The notes under the pieces are model-generated. The model searched no databases. It was given only the letters and a program-made list of their open reading frames with translations, and was not told the origin of the DNA. A stretch of 35,845 bases of DNA. Origin: an uncultured Parvularculaceae bacterium (GTDB lineage: Bacteria; Pseudomonadota; Alphaproteobacteria; Caulobacterales; Parvularculaceae). The first letter of the stretch is position 1. The number at the start of each line of letters is the position of its first letter. The stretch covers positions 1 through 35,845 of the forward strand of contig CALLVA010000031.1 of the NCBI GenBank assembly GCA_938010655.1, given 5' to 3'. Shown here piece by piece: positions 8,736 through 16,143 of the stretch. A program made the translations under genes and the position numbers.

Positions 8736-9431
8736 TTAGTAAGCGCCTTTGCCAAAAACGACGACAGGTATCGTCATAAAGAGAATTTTGAAGTCGCGCA
8801 CAAGACTCCAATTTTTAACATAATCGACATCGAAATTGATACGTTCCTGATACGTCGTATTGTTTCGACCATTAATCTGCCAGAGACCTGTAATGCCCGG
8901 CCGTGCGGCGCGATAAATCTCAGCGTCTGTTCCATATCTATGTAGCTCATCCTGTGGCACAGGGCGCGGGCCAACCACTGACATATCGCCCCAAAAAATA
9001 TTGAGGATTTGCGGCAATTCATCCAAACTGGATTTACGTAAGAATTGCCCAAATTTTGTCACGCGTGGATCACGTCGCAATTTTTGCATCTCAGCCCACT
9101 CTTTGGCCAAAGCCGGGTCATTCTCAAGATAGAACGTTAAAGGCTTTGCCCGATGGCTCATGGATCGAAATTTCAAACAGCGGAATTTCTTCCCGTTCAG
9201 CCCGGAACGCTCATGGGCGAAGAAAATCGGTCCGCCATCTTGCACTTTAATAATGATCGCAATCACAACCAAAAGCGGTAGTGTGAATAGAAATGTTCCA
9301 AGAACAATCAAGAGATCAATACTGCGCTTGATCGGACCTGATAGTCCGTTAGGCGGCGTGAAAGAAGATCTCTCCGACATAAATGATGGTTCATTTATAA
9401 TCGCAGTTTCAGATTCAAACGGCAAACTCAT
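8736..9431 (-). CDS. undecaprenyl-phosphate sugar-1-phosphate transferase (ExoY-like)
   Basis: Initiates polysaccharide assembly by moving a sugar phosphate from a nucleotide sugar to undecaprenyl phosphate at the inner membrane. Family marks visible are one hydrophobic N-terminal helix (SIDLLIVLGTF onward), KFRSM, DELPQ, VGPRP and PGITGLWQ. The short form with a single membrane helix matches ExoY rather than the longer WbaP type. I favour the ATG at 9431, preceded by GGGG; a GTG at 9461 would add ten residues. The O-antigen ligase-like gene starts divergently about 290 bp away, and galU lies in the same region. Confidence 0.92.
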   Translation of the reverse strand: MSLPFESETAIINEPSFMSERSSFTPPNGLSGPIKRSIDLLIVLGTFLFTLPLLVVIAIIIKVQDGGPIFFAHERSGLNGKKFRCLKFRSMSHRAKPLTFYLENDPALAKEWAEMQKLRRDPRVTKFGQFLRKSSLDELPQILNIFWGDMSVVGPRPVPQDELHRYGTDAEIYRAARPGITGLWQINGRNNTTYQERINFDVDYVKNWSLVRDFKILFMTIPVVVFGKGAY

Positions 9432-9725
9432 TATACTACCCCAGCAGATGGCCTCTTCCACACTGATCTCTTGATGAGAACGACATGCAAAATGCCTGTA
9501 TCGGTTAATACTTATTCATTAAAGAGCAAATTAGGGGCCATAATTCCCCGTTGCCCCCAAAAAAACCTGCAAAACCGATTTTATAGGCGGGACAATAGGT
9601 TAACAATAGGTAAACGTCAAATCGAAAGGTTAAGAAAGTATTTACTTAATCATTTGGCAACCATAAAGACTTTAAGAATATTGAAGGCAAGACTCTGGGT
9701 GAAGAGACAATAAAAAGAGGGTGAT

Positions 9726-11054
9726 ATGCGCGGTATTATAAACATATTCATCCCTTGGGGCCTGATTATGTGCCTGATCGGGGTCGCGACACTGTTTTTC
9801 GGTGCCGATACGCCTTTGTCTCAATATGTCTTTTCCGGTCTCATTTTGACCCTTAGTGCCATCATTGTGGCTTGGCGCAGACATGCTGTGCCATATTGGG
9901 TCGGTCTTGCTGGCGCATTGATTGGGCTTTTTGTGCTCAAGGAAATGGCGGCAAGACAGCTTATCCTCTCAGGGGCAGAATATGCGTGCCTTGTGGCGGG
10001 GCTGGCGGTCGTGTTGATCGGGCGGGAATCCATGATGTTATCGACGCGGATCACCCCTATGTGGCAATTATCAGGGCTGATTTTCCTTGTTATCTCTTGC
10101 TGGGCCTTTGTGGATTTCATCACAGCGCCTGAAACATTGTTTGGCCAAGCGCGGCCTTATCATGAAGATCGATTATCGGCGGCCTTTCTATCAGCCAATG
10201 TCGCGGCGACATTTTTTGGCGTGATCATTTTATCCAGTCTTGCGCTTCTCGTGCAGGCTTTCGCGAAGACCCCTAGTTTAACGTTATTAGGGGTTGCCGA
10301 AGGGCTTTTCCGCCATGGGGCGTTGGCCATCGTTACTTTATTGGTGGCGATGAGTTGTCTTTTGCTGACAGGATCGAGAGCGGGTATTGGGCTGACCTTT
10401 ATTGCAGCTGTCATCCTCATTGTCTGGGAAGTTTGGGCGACCCGAAATTTACGGCAAGATCGCGGGGCGGGCGCAAAAACCCCCCTGATTTTGCCAGTTG
10501 TCTTAGCTGTCTTGGCAATTTCAAGCGTGGCTGCTTTGGCGATGCTCACCTCTGGAGACGTGGTGGGGGAGCGCGCGACAAGCTTGGAGCAATCTGCAAA
10601 TTCTCGAGGGATGATGTTTGCGGCTTATTGGCAGGGCCATTTGGAAGCGCCTTTCTTTGGACAGGGCTTGGGAGCTTTCGGGGTTGTCAATCAGGCGCAA
10701 ATGACAGCGGAAAATGCGCATGTGCTCACCCAACAAGGGGCGGCTCATAATGTTGTCTTGCAATGGCTGATACAGACAGGCTGGGTCGGTTTTCTTCTCG
10801 CTGCTGCTATGATTGGGTTTATCCATTGGCGGATTATTTTAGGCCTCAAAAGACGACGTCGATATCGACCGTTTTTGCGCGCTGTTTTGTGCATCAGCTT
10901 TTTTGTTTTTGCCCATAATATGGTGGATTTCAGTCTTGAAGTCCCCGGTCTCATGTGGTGGTGGGCATTGCTGCTCGGTTTTGGCTGGGGGATCGCCGAT
11001 GGGCGCTCCGCTGACCGGCGGGCTGCATCGCGTCCGCGCCCACGATCTGGTTAG
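9726..11054 (+). CDS. O-antigen ligase / Wzy-like membrane protein
   Basis: A 442-residue polytopic inner-membrane protein with about ten or more hydrophobic helices. LLLTGSRAGIGLTF matches the family's conserved TGSRxG segment, and the large periplasmic loop contains the AHNVVLQWLIQTGWVG segment typical of O-antigen ligase/polymerase proteins. It probably polymerises or ligates the repeat units begun by the adjacent sugar transferase; ligase and polymerase cannot be told apart by sequence. GAGGGTGAT directly before the ATG is a good site. Its stop overlaps the stop of the convergent next gene by four bases. Confidence 0.87.
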   Translation: MRGIINIFIPWGLIMCLIGVATLFFGADTPLSQYVFSGLILTLSAIIVAWRRHAVPYWVGLAGALIGLFVLKEMAARQLILSGAEYACLVAGLAVVLIGRESMMLSTRITPMWQLSGLIFLVISCWAFVDFITAPETLFGQARPYHEDRLSAAFLSANVAATFFGVIILSSLALLVQAFAKTPSLTLLGVAEGLFRHGALAIVTLLVAMSCLLLTGSRAGIGLTFIAAVILIVWEVWATRNLRQDRGAGAKTPLILPVVLAVLAISSVAALAMLTSGDVVGERATSLEQSANSRGMMFAAYWQGHLEAPFFGQGLGAFGVVNQAQMTAENAHVLTQQGAAHNVVLQWLIQTGWVGFLLAAAMIGFIHWRIILGLKRRRRYRPFLRAVLCISFFVFAHNMVDFSLEVPGLMWWWALLLGFGWGIADGRSADRRAASRPRPRSG

Positions 11055-11656
11055 CTATTGGGTCGAACGACCTCTGGTGCAGATGCACATATAGGTTCGT
11101 ATAAGCTTGGATGTGGATTGGTGCGGCATTGGATCCGTCGCCAATCATAAGAAATGCCAAAGCGGGCAATGATTGGAATTTGGCTCAGGGTTTTTTCTCG
11201 CAAAGAGGTCGGCATCGCGCTCCAATGGGCGCTGGCAAAATCTACCCGCCAAATCATCATATCGAGATCGCCAAAAGGGCTGACCTCATAGCCCTGCAAC
11301 AGGGCAGCTAAGCCTTCTTTTGTCGGAATACCGTTTTCCAGTCGGTCAAGATACGCCAAGCGGTTCCAGACACCGACAGTCATCGGCTCTTTTTTCGCGA
11401 GAAACTCTAATGCGGTTCTCGCCCGGTCAATATCAATCGGGCTTTCCAAAGCTTGCGTTGAAATTTTTCGCAACATGTTTGGTGACGTTGAGGCATCAAA
11501 AACTGTCATACGATCTGGGCTATTGCTGAATCGCATGGCGGCTAAAAAGCAAACACCAGCGCAAATAAGAAAAATAATTGTAGCGAAAGCAGCAGAAAAA
11601 CGTCGCCATAAGGCGGTGTGGCTTGAAAGTTGGCTCATTTGTGGTTTTTTCATCAC
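11051..11656 (-). CDS. membrane-anchored protein in the polysaccharide cluster, unknown function
   Basis: A 201-residue protein with one N-terminal transmembrane helix (roughly residues 20-42) and a periplasmic helical part. The sequence IDRARTALEFLAKKEP, then VWNRLAYLDRL, looks like a degenerate TPR pair; this suggests protein contact rather than catalysis. Proteins of this build are often next to O-antigen ligase-type genes, which fits here, but I cannot assign a family by eye. It converges on the ligase-like gene with a four-base overlap (TTAG). Confidence 0.7.
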   Translation of the reverse strand: MMKKPQMSQLSSHTALWRRFSAAFATIIFLICAGVCFLAAMRFSNSPDRMTVFDASTSPNMLRKISTQALESPIDIDRARTALEFLAKKEPMTVGVWNRLAYLDRLENGIPTKEGLAALLQGYEVSPFGDLDMMIWRVDFASAHWSAMPTSLREKTLSQIPIIARFGISYDWRRIQCRTNPHPSLYEPICASAPEVVRPNS

Positions 11657-11823
11657 AGGGTATCGCTTTGCGTCGCTGCTAAGAAAAATGTTTCAAATCA
11701 ACATATTAGGGGCCTTTGGCCTGTTGTCGATGACTCAAATTTCGCAGTGCAGCAACGAATTATGGAGATCTTACCGACTTTTATGCAACCTTACGGTTAA
11801 CACGGCATTACAATTCACGTAAA

Positions 11824-11857
11824 ATTACATGTAATAAATTAACACTCTTTTAGAGTG
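11824..11857. promoter_or_regulatory. palindrome and hairpin upstream of the 82-residue protein
   Basis: The 243 bp between two divergent genes is AT-rich. It holds a perfect 12-bp palindrome, ATTACATGTAAT (11824-11835), and then a six-bp stem with a three-base loop (CACTCT-TTT-AGAGTG, 11843-11857). The palindrome has the form of a dimeric-regulator operator. No regulator is suggested by the sequence. Confidence 0.35.
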
Positions 11858-11900
11858 AAAGGGCCATATTATCTCTATAATTTTCAAACAGGGTGGTTTT

Positions 11901-12149
11901 GTGTCAAGTTCAGTAGAAGCATCTTCAAGAGACTATGTTAAAACAGCAGCCTCTTCTCGGCCGTTAGCGGCAGAGGGCATTGGCGCAGATGCTTCTCCTG
12001 CTCTTAATTTACAAGCCTATTTAGGATCAGAGTTGCAGCGTCGGCATGATCAAATTCAGGGAGCCGACCGATGGTCTGCGCGTCGGTCAGCCGCCTTTGT
12101 GATTATCTTTTGCAGCCTTGCTTGGGCCGGCATTTTTTCGATTTTTTAA
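11901..12149 (+). CDS. small C-terminally anchored membrane protein
   Basis: An 82-residue protein starting at GTG, with AGGGTGG a few bases upstream. The first 60 residues are polar with a short helical stretch (LQAYLGSELQRRHDQIQ), and the last 19 are a hydrophobic helix ending at the stop, so it is probably a tail-anchored or single-pass inner-membrane protein. It lies between polysaccharide genes and its stop overlaps that of galU (convergent) by four bases. No family is recognised. Confidence 0.6.
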   Translation: MSSSVEASSRDYVKTAASSRPLAAEGIGADASPALNLQAYLGSELQRRHDQIQGADRWSARRSAAFVIIFCSLAWAGIFSIF

Positions 12150-13009
12150 AGCTCTTTTGCAAAAGCTTTTAGATCAGCCGCAAATTCTGGCCGATCAACG
12201 CCAAAAGCAAGGTTCGCTTTCATCCAGCCTAGTTTCGATCCACAATCGTGGCTTTCGCCTTCATAATTGAGCGCGAAGAATTGTTGCTGGCTGAGCAGCT
12301 CTGCCATTGCATCTGTCAGTTGAATCTCACCGCCAGCGCCTTTGCCGGTTTTTGCCAATAAAGCAAAAATTTCTGGCTGTAGAATGTAGCGACCCATAAT
12401 AGAGAAGTTGGACGGCGCGTCTTCAACAGCTGGTTTTTCCACCATGCCAGACATTTCCATCAAGCGCCCATCGGTCGACTTTGGGGCGATTACGCCATAT
12501 TTATGGACTTCTTCGCGGGGCACTTCTTCCACAGCGATCATATTCCCGCCCACTTGATTATATTGGTCCACCATCTGTTTCAAACAGCCGGGCGCGCCGC
12601 GGACAATGACATCAGGCAGAGAAATCGCAAATGGCTCATCTCCAATAATATCTCTCGCACACCAAATCGCATGGCCCAGACCAGCCGGGGCCTGTTGGCG
12701 GGTGAATGACATTTGGCCTGGTTGGAAAACAGAAGATTGCACATCTTCAAGAATTTCCACTTTGCCTTTTTCCTTAAGGGAGGTTTCCAACTCAAATGCA
12801 TGATCAAAATAATCTTCAATCGCAGCTTTGTTGCGCCCTGTTACGAAGACGACATGTTCAATGCCAGCTTCAAAGGCTTCTTCCACCACATAATGAATGA
12901 GGGGGCGATCCACGACAGGTAATAATTCTTTTGGGAATGCTTTGGTCGCGGGTAAAACGCGTGTGCCATGGCCAGCAACAGGGATGACAACTTTACGGAT
13001 CGGTTTCAT
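12146..13009 (-). CDS. galU: UTP--glucose-1-phosphate uridylyltransferase
   Basis: Makes UDP-glucose, the activated sugar used for polysaccharide and glycolipid synthesis. The 287-residue length is normal. The nucleotide-binding N-terminus reads PVAGHGTRVLPATKAFPKELLPVVDRP, close to the consensus GxGTRxLPATK with a histidine at the variable second position. Other family segments are QAPAGLGHAIWCAR, MVEKP and GGEIQLTDA. It sits in the polysaccharide neighbourhood beside the ExoY-like and Wzy-like genes and may feed them. The neighbouring plus-strand gene overlaps its end by four bases. Confidence 0.96.
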   Translation of the reverse strand: MKPIRKVVIPVAGHGTRVLPATKAFPKELLPVVDRPLIHYVVEEAFEAGIEHVVFVTGRNKAAIEDYFDHAFELETSLKEKGKVEILEDVQSSVFQPGQMSFTRQQAPAGLGHAIWCARDIIGDEPFAISLPDVIVRGAPGCLKQMVDQYNQVGGNMIAVEEVPREEVHKYGVIAPKSTDGRLMEMSGMVEKPAVEDAPSNFSIMGRYILQPEIFALLAKTGKGAGGEIQLTDAMAELLSQQQFFALNYEGESHDCGSKLGWMKANLAFGVDRPEFAADLKAFAKEL

Positions 13010-13183
13010 GAAATCTATCTTTCAAAACGATTAATATTGTAGCCTCCTAGCGCAGACACGCTTGGGATGCAATTTTCTCCTCACGCAAGTTTGAGACCGC
13101 GACAGGCCTATTTGAAGCTAGGCCCCTTGGTTCCCAAACCGGCGACTCCTATGATGCAATAATTAAGTTTAAAGAAAGTGCAT

Positions 13184-14470
13184 ATGAGACGCCTCACTCG
13201 CCTTTTTATTGCGCAGCTTTGTGCTGTGGCCATGCTGATTGGGCTGGCAGGCTGCGTGCCCCTGACATTGGCATGGACGGACTTAACGCCAAATGGCCCA
13301 GCGGCAACGCCGCCAATATTAGGCGCTTTTGGCGATGCGCCCCCTGTTCGGACCATTGAAGATTGGGCGGCGCGCAGACCCCTGATCCAACAGCGTTTGG
13401 AAGAGGAAGTTTATGGCGAGATGCCAGCAGGCCATCAAAGCCGCCTCCTGTCTGCGCGGGTGATTGATCAAAATATGTGGGAGGGCCGGGCCCGCCTTGA
13501 GGAATTTACGTTTCAGTTTGAAGCCTTGGATGATGCGGGAAATGTTTTGGGGGGTGGCCCCCTCACAATGGTGGTGCTGACGCCGAGAGATACGCCCATT
13601 ACGAAAACAATCCTTATGCAAACATTTTGCCCCAATAGCAGCACAATGCCATTTGACGGCGTGAGTGATGTGGGAGGACGAGACTGTAAAGGGGATGGCT
13701 TTGCATCCTCACTGATGAGTTATGTTTTTGGCCGCTATATTGCGACGCCGCCTCTGGAAATGATTTTGGAAGAAGGCATTGCTGTTGCAACGATTTATCC
13801 TTCTCAATTAGTGCCGGACAATAAAGCTACTGCTGAAGCAGCCTTAGCTAGGATTTTCGCGCCTGATGATAAAACGATTTCCAAAACCCGCCTTGGCACG
13901 ATTGGCGCTTGGGGGGTGTTTTATGGAGCGATGATGGACGTCCTCTTGGCCGATGAACGATTTGCGGGCAGCAGCTGGATTGCTTATGGCCATTCACGAT
14001 ATGGCAAAGCTGCCCTTGTGGGGGCCGCTTATGATCCGCGCATAGACGGTGTCATCGCTCATCAATCGGGCGCGGGCGGCGCCTCGCTTAATAAAGGCAA
14101 ACGCGGCGAAACCGTTGCTCAAATTACAAAAGCCTACCCACATTGGTTTGCGCCAGCCTATGCAGATTTTGCAGGGCGCGAAGAGGAAATGTCGATTGAT
14201 CAGCATCACCTCATGGCATTATTAGCACCGCGACCCGTTTTTTTAGGCAATGCAAGACGAGATGTTTGGTCTGATCCCAATGCGTCTTTTGAAGCTTCTA
14301 TTGGGGCGAATGCGGTTTATCATCTTTATGGTCGCCAAGGGCTAACGGCGCAGCTATTGCAAGAATTTAATCCGCAGGCAGATGTTTCTTTCTTCATTCG
14401 CCCAGGTACACATGGCGTAACGGAAGAAGATTGGCCTGCATTCTTAGCTTTCGTGAAAGCACATTTTTAA
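13184..14470 (+). CDS. CE15-like (glucuronoyl esterase family) lipoprotein
   Basis: A 428-residue predicted outer-membrane lipoprotein: signal peptide followed by the lipobox LAGC about 24 residues from the start. The nucleophile region GHSRYGKAALVGAAYDPRI (Ser271) and the following HQSGAGGASL resemble bacterial carbohydrate esterase family 15, which uses a GxSRxGK motif. His410 in PGTHGV is the likely catalytic histidine. Such enzymes cleave esters of glucuronic acid; the substrate here is unknown. AAAGAAAG five bases before the ATG at 13184 supports that start over the GTG at 13178. The gene has its own upstream gap and faces away from galU. Confidence 0.78.
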   Translation: MRRLTRLFIAQLCAVAMLIGLAGCVPLTLAWTDLTPNGPAATPPILGAFGDAPPVRTIEDWAARRPLIQQRLEEEVYGEMPAGHQSRLLSARVIDQNMWEGRARLEEFTFQFEALDDAGNVLGGGPLTMVVLTPRDTPITKTILMQTFCPNSSTMPFDGVSDVGGRDCKGDGFASSLMSYVFGRYIATPPLEMILEEGIAVATIYPSQLVPDNKATAEAALARIFAPDDKTISKTRLGTIGAWGVFYGAMMDVLLADERFAGSSWIAYGHSRYGKAALVGAAYDPRIDGVIAHQSGAGGASLNKGKRGETVAQITKAYPHWFAPAYADFAGREEEMSIDQHHLMALLAPRPVFLGNARRDVWSDPNASFEASIGANAVYHLYGRQGLTAQLLQEFNPQADVSFFIRPGTHGVTEEDWPAFLAFVKAHF

Positions 14471-14605
14471 AAATCGAATTTTGATGGGTGTCCATTACAA
14501 AAAGATTAATATGCCGCATAATTTAATCAAATTTAAGCCCTTGCCAAAGCCATCAATTCAAGACAAGCTTTGCATATCTATTAACAATTGAAAGGAGGTG
14601 GTCCG

Positions 14606-14683
14606 ATGTCTAGTAAGAACTCTATGCCCAAATGGGGACTCGGTAATGATCATATGTTTGGGGAGCAACCTCTCCTCTCATAG
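14606..14683 (+). CDS. 25-residue mini-ORF with very strong ribosome-binding site
   Basis: ATG to TAG encodes 25 residues beginning MSSKNSMPKWGLGN and ending in GEQPLLS. The Shine-Dalgarno sequence AAAGGAGGT has ideal spacing to the ATG and continues to match rRNA past GGAGGT. The peptide has no membrane helix or signal peptide. It could be a functional microprotein, or its translation could regulate the RNA that carries it. I do not recognise the peptide. Confidence 0.45.
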   Translation: MSSKNSMPKWGLGNDHMFGEQPLLS

Positions 14684-14746
14684 CATGCCCTGTGGGTCGC
14701 CCCGAGATAGGTGATCCATAGCCTAAATGGCATAAGTATCTTGCGA

Positions 14747-14782
14747 GAAAGCTGCTCTTTTGGGGCGGCTTTCTTTCGTTTT
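14747..14782 (+). terminator. Rho-independent terminator of the mini-ORF transcript
   Basis: A nine-bp stem GAAAGCTGC / GCGGCTTTC (one G-U pair) with a nine-base loop, followed by TTTCGTTTT. It lies 64 bp after the mini-ORF stop and 59 bp before the next gene, so it separates the two transcription units. Confidence 0.75.
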
Positions 14783-14840
14783 GGGCGCTCTTGGTGGTTT
14801 GCGGTTTCGGTGCTACGCTTAAATTGTAAGGGGAAATGAG

Positions 14841-15605
14841 ATGGGCTTGCTTTCACGTCTTTTTTATACAGGTGCTTGTGTTGGGGTTGGATGGATCATC
14901 GGGTCTAAATATGCCGCGCCCCCTGTTATTTTGGAAACAACAGACCGTCTTGTCCTGACGACAAAAGATAAAATCAGCAAAGCCTTGGAAGATGTGCGCT
15001 CTGTTGACGAGCTTGCCCCTGAAGACATAGCCAAAGGCGATATTCCCGCTGTGCATGTTACGAAAACAGACGAAAAGCTATATGATACTTATTTGGCAAC
15101 AAGCTTAAAGCTGTGCCGGACGTCGATTTCGAATGCGCCTTCTGCAAATTCAGAAAATATCGTGATGCAGTATAAGCCTTTGGTCAAAGTTGGCGGGATT
15201 GATATGGCTGTTATGCCCGTTAAAAATGCTTGTCTTTCCTCCGGCTACGGACGACGGAAGGGAAAACTTCATAAAGGCGTTGATTATTTCAGCAAGACGG
15301 GCGGCGCCATTTTTGCAGCGGCTGATGGACAGATAGTGGAAGCGGAATATCGGGACGATTATGGTTTTACCGTGCTCTTAAATCACGGCAATGGATATTT
15401 TACCCGATACGCCCATTTGAAAGAATTCAGTGAAGGGGTCAAAATCGGTTCTGCTGTGCCGCGCGGTTTTAAGCTTGGCCCGATGGGGCAAACAGCGGGA
15501 TACGCAATTCCCAAACATCTTCATTTTGAAGTTTTAAAAGGCGATTACGATACCCCCAAAAAATCATTTGGGTTGGAAACTGTCGATATTTTTGATCGTC
15601 TTTAA
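14841..15605 (+). CDS. M23 family metallopeptidase (peptidoglycan hydrolase)
   Basis: A 254-residue cell-wall peptidase. An N-terminal hydrophobic segment (about residues 8-24) anchors or exports it. The LytM/M23 domain spans roughly 130-245, with the zinc ligands His144 and Asp148 (HKGVD) and the HxH pair His226/His228 in HLHFEV, plus RYAHL between them. All the metal-binding residues are present, so it should be catalytic rather than a degenerate activator. It probably cuts peptide cross-links. AAGGGGAAATGAG precedes the ATG. It converges on a small secreted protein gene, with a hairpin between them. Confidence 0.92.
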   Translation: MGLLSRLFYTGACVGVGWIIGSKYAAPPVILETTDRLVLTTKDKISKALEDVRSVDELAPEDIAKGDIPAVHVTKTDEKLYDTYLATSLKLCRTSISNAPSANSENIVMQYKPLVKVGGIDMAVMPVKNACLSSGYGRRKGKLHKGVDYFSKTGGAIFAAADGQIVEAEYRDDYGFTVLLNHGNGYFTRYAHLKEFSEGVKIGSAVPRGFKLGPMGQTAGYAIPKHLHFEVLKGDYDTPKKSFGLETVDIFDRL

Positions 15606-15628
15606 GGTCGCAAAAAAACGACCTTAAA
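15601..15628. terminator. inverted repeat between convergent genes
   Basis: A perfect 10-bp stem, TTTAAGGTCG / CGACCTTAAA, with an eight-base A-rich loop, overlapping the stop codon of the M23 gene. It lacks a proper T tail on either strand. It may still end transcription or protect 3' ends in both directions. Confidence 0.5.
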
Positions 15629-15637
15629 GACAGGTTG

Positions 15638-15898
15638 TTATGCGCCGGAACATTGCGCCGCAACGCTTTGGGCTTCTTCTGACATATTTACAGCGTCTTC
15701 AGGTGACTCAACCTTGGCAAATTCTTCGTATAAAGAAGGATTTTCTGTTGCTGCTTCATTAAGACATTCGCAATCTATATCTGAATCATTATCTTCAGCA
15801 TATTCTTCACATGCAGAGATAAATTCATCATTCGCAGATGCTGGTGAAAGTGCAAACGCCAATGCAATGGCAGAAAGACCTGTGATAAGTTTCTTCAT
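15638..15898 (-). CDS. small acidic secreted protein with four cysteines
   Basis: An 86-residue precursor with a clear signal peptide (MKKLITGLSAIALAFALSPA, cleavage after ASA). The mature part, about 63 residues, is strongly acidic and has four cysteines (30, 43, 45, 83) able to form two disulfides. AGAGG seven bases before the ATG at 15898 fixes the start; the longer frame from a TTG has no advantage. Expected in the periplasm or outside the cell. No family is recognised. Confidence 0.75.
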   Translation of the reverse strand: MKKLITGLSAIALAFALSPASANDEFISACEEYAEDNDSDIDCECLNEAATENPSLYEEFAKVESPEDAVNMSEEAQSVAAQCSGA

Positions 15899-16143
15899 GA
15901 CTTTTCCTCTCAAGAATTATGATCAAAATGCTACTCAAAATTGCTGCGCCCGTAAACCATTTAGATGCAAGCGCGCCTTTGCGGCGCATAAATTCGAAAA
16001 ATTGACCATGAACGCAGGGAGTTAGGCGCAAACATCTGAAACAGCTTTGATGAAATAAAGCGGGATGATGTTGTCTGGCATGGGACAATATCGTACATCA
16101 GAGAGGTGGAGTTATCGACAATCACATTTGAAGGATTTTAGGG

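Larger units (their letters stand above)
14591..14782 (+). ncRNA. putative short transcript with a near-complete anti-SD match and terminator
   Basis: The 370 bp between the CE15-like gene and the M23 peptidase gene has no long ORF but is organised. AAAGGAGGTGGTCC at 14591-14604 matches all but one base of the strand pairing with the 16S rRNA 3' tail. A 25-codon ORF follows at once, and a hairpin with a T-rich tail ends the unit. I see no convincing promoter. It may be a small-protein mRNA, a regulatory RNA or both. Confidence 0.5.

Noticed and set aside
15930-16016. 28-codon plus-strand ORF upstream of the Kelch lipoprotein
   Set aside because: No convincing ribosome-binding site, no hydrophobic or conserved pattern, and it lies within the leader of the divergent secreted-protein gene.
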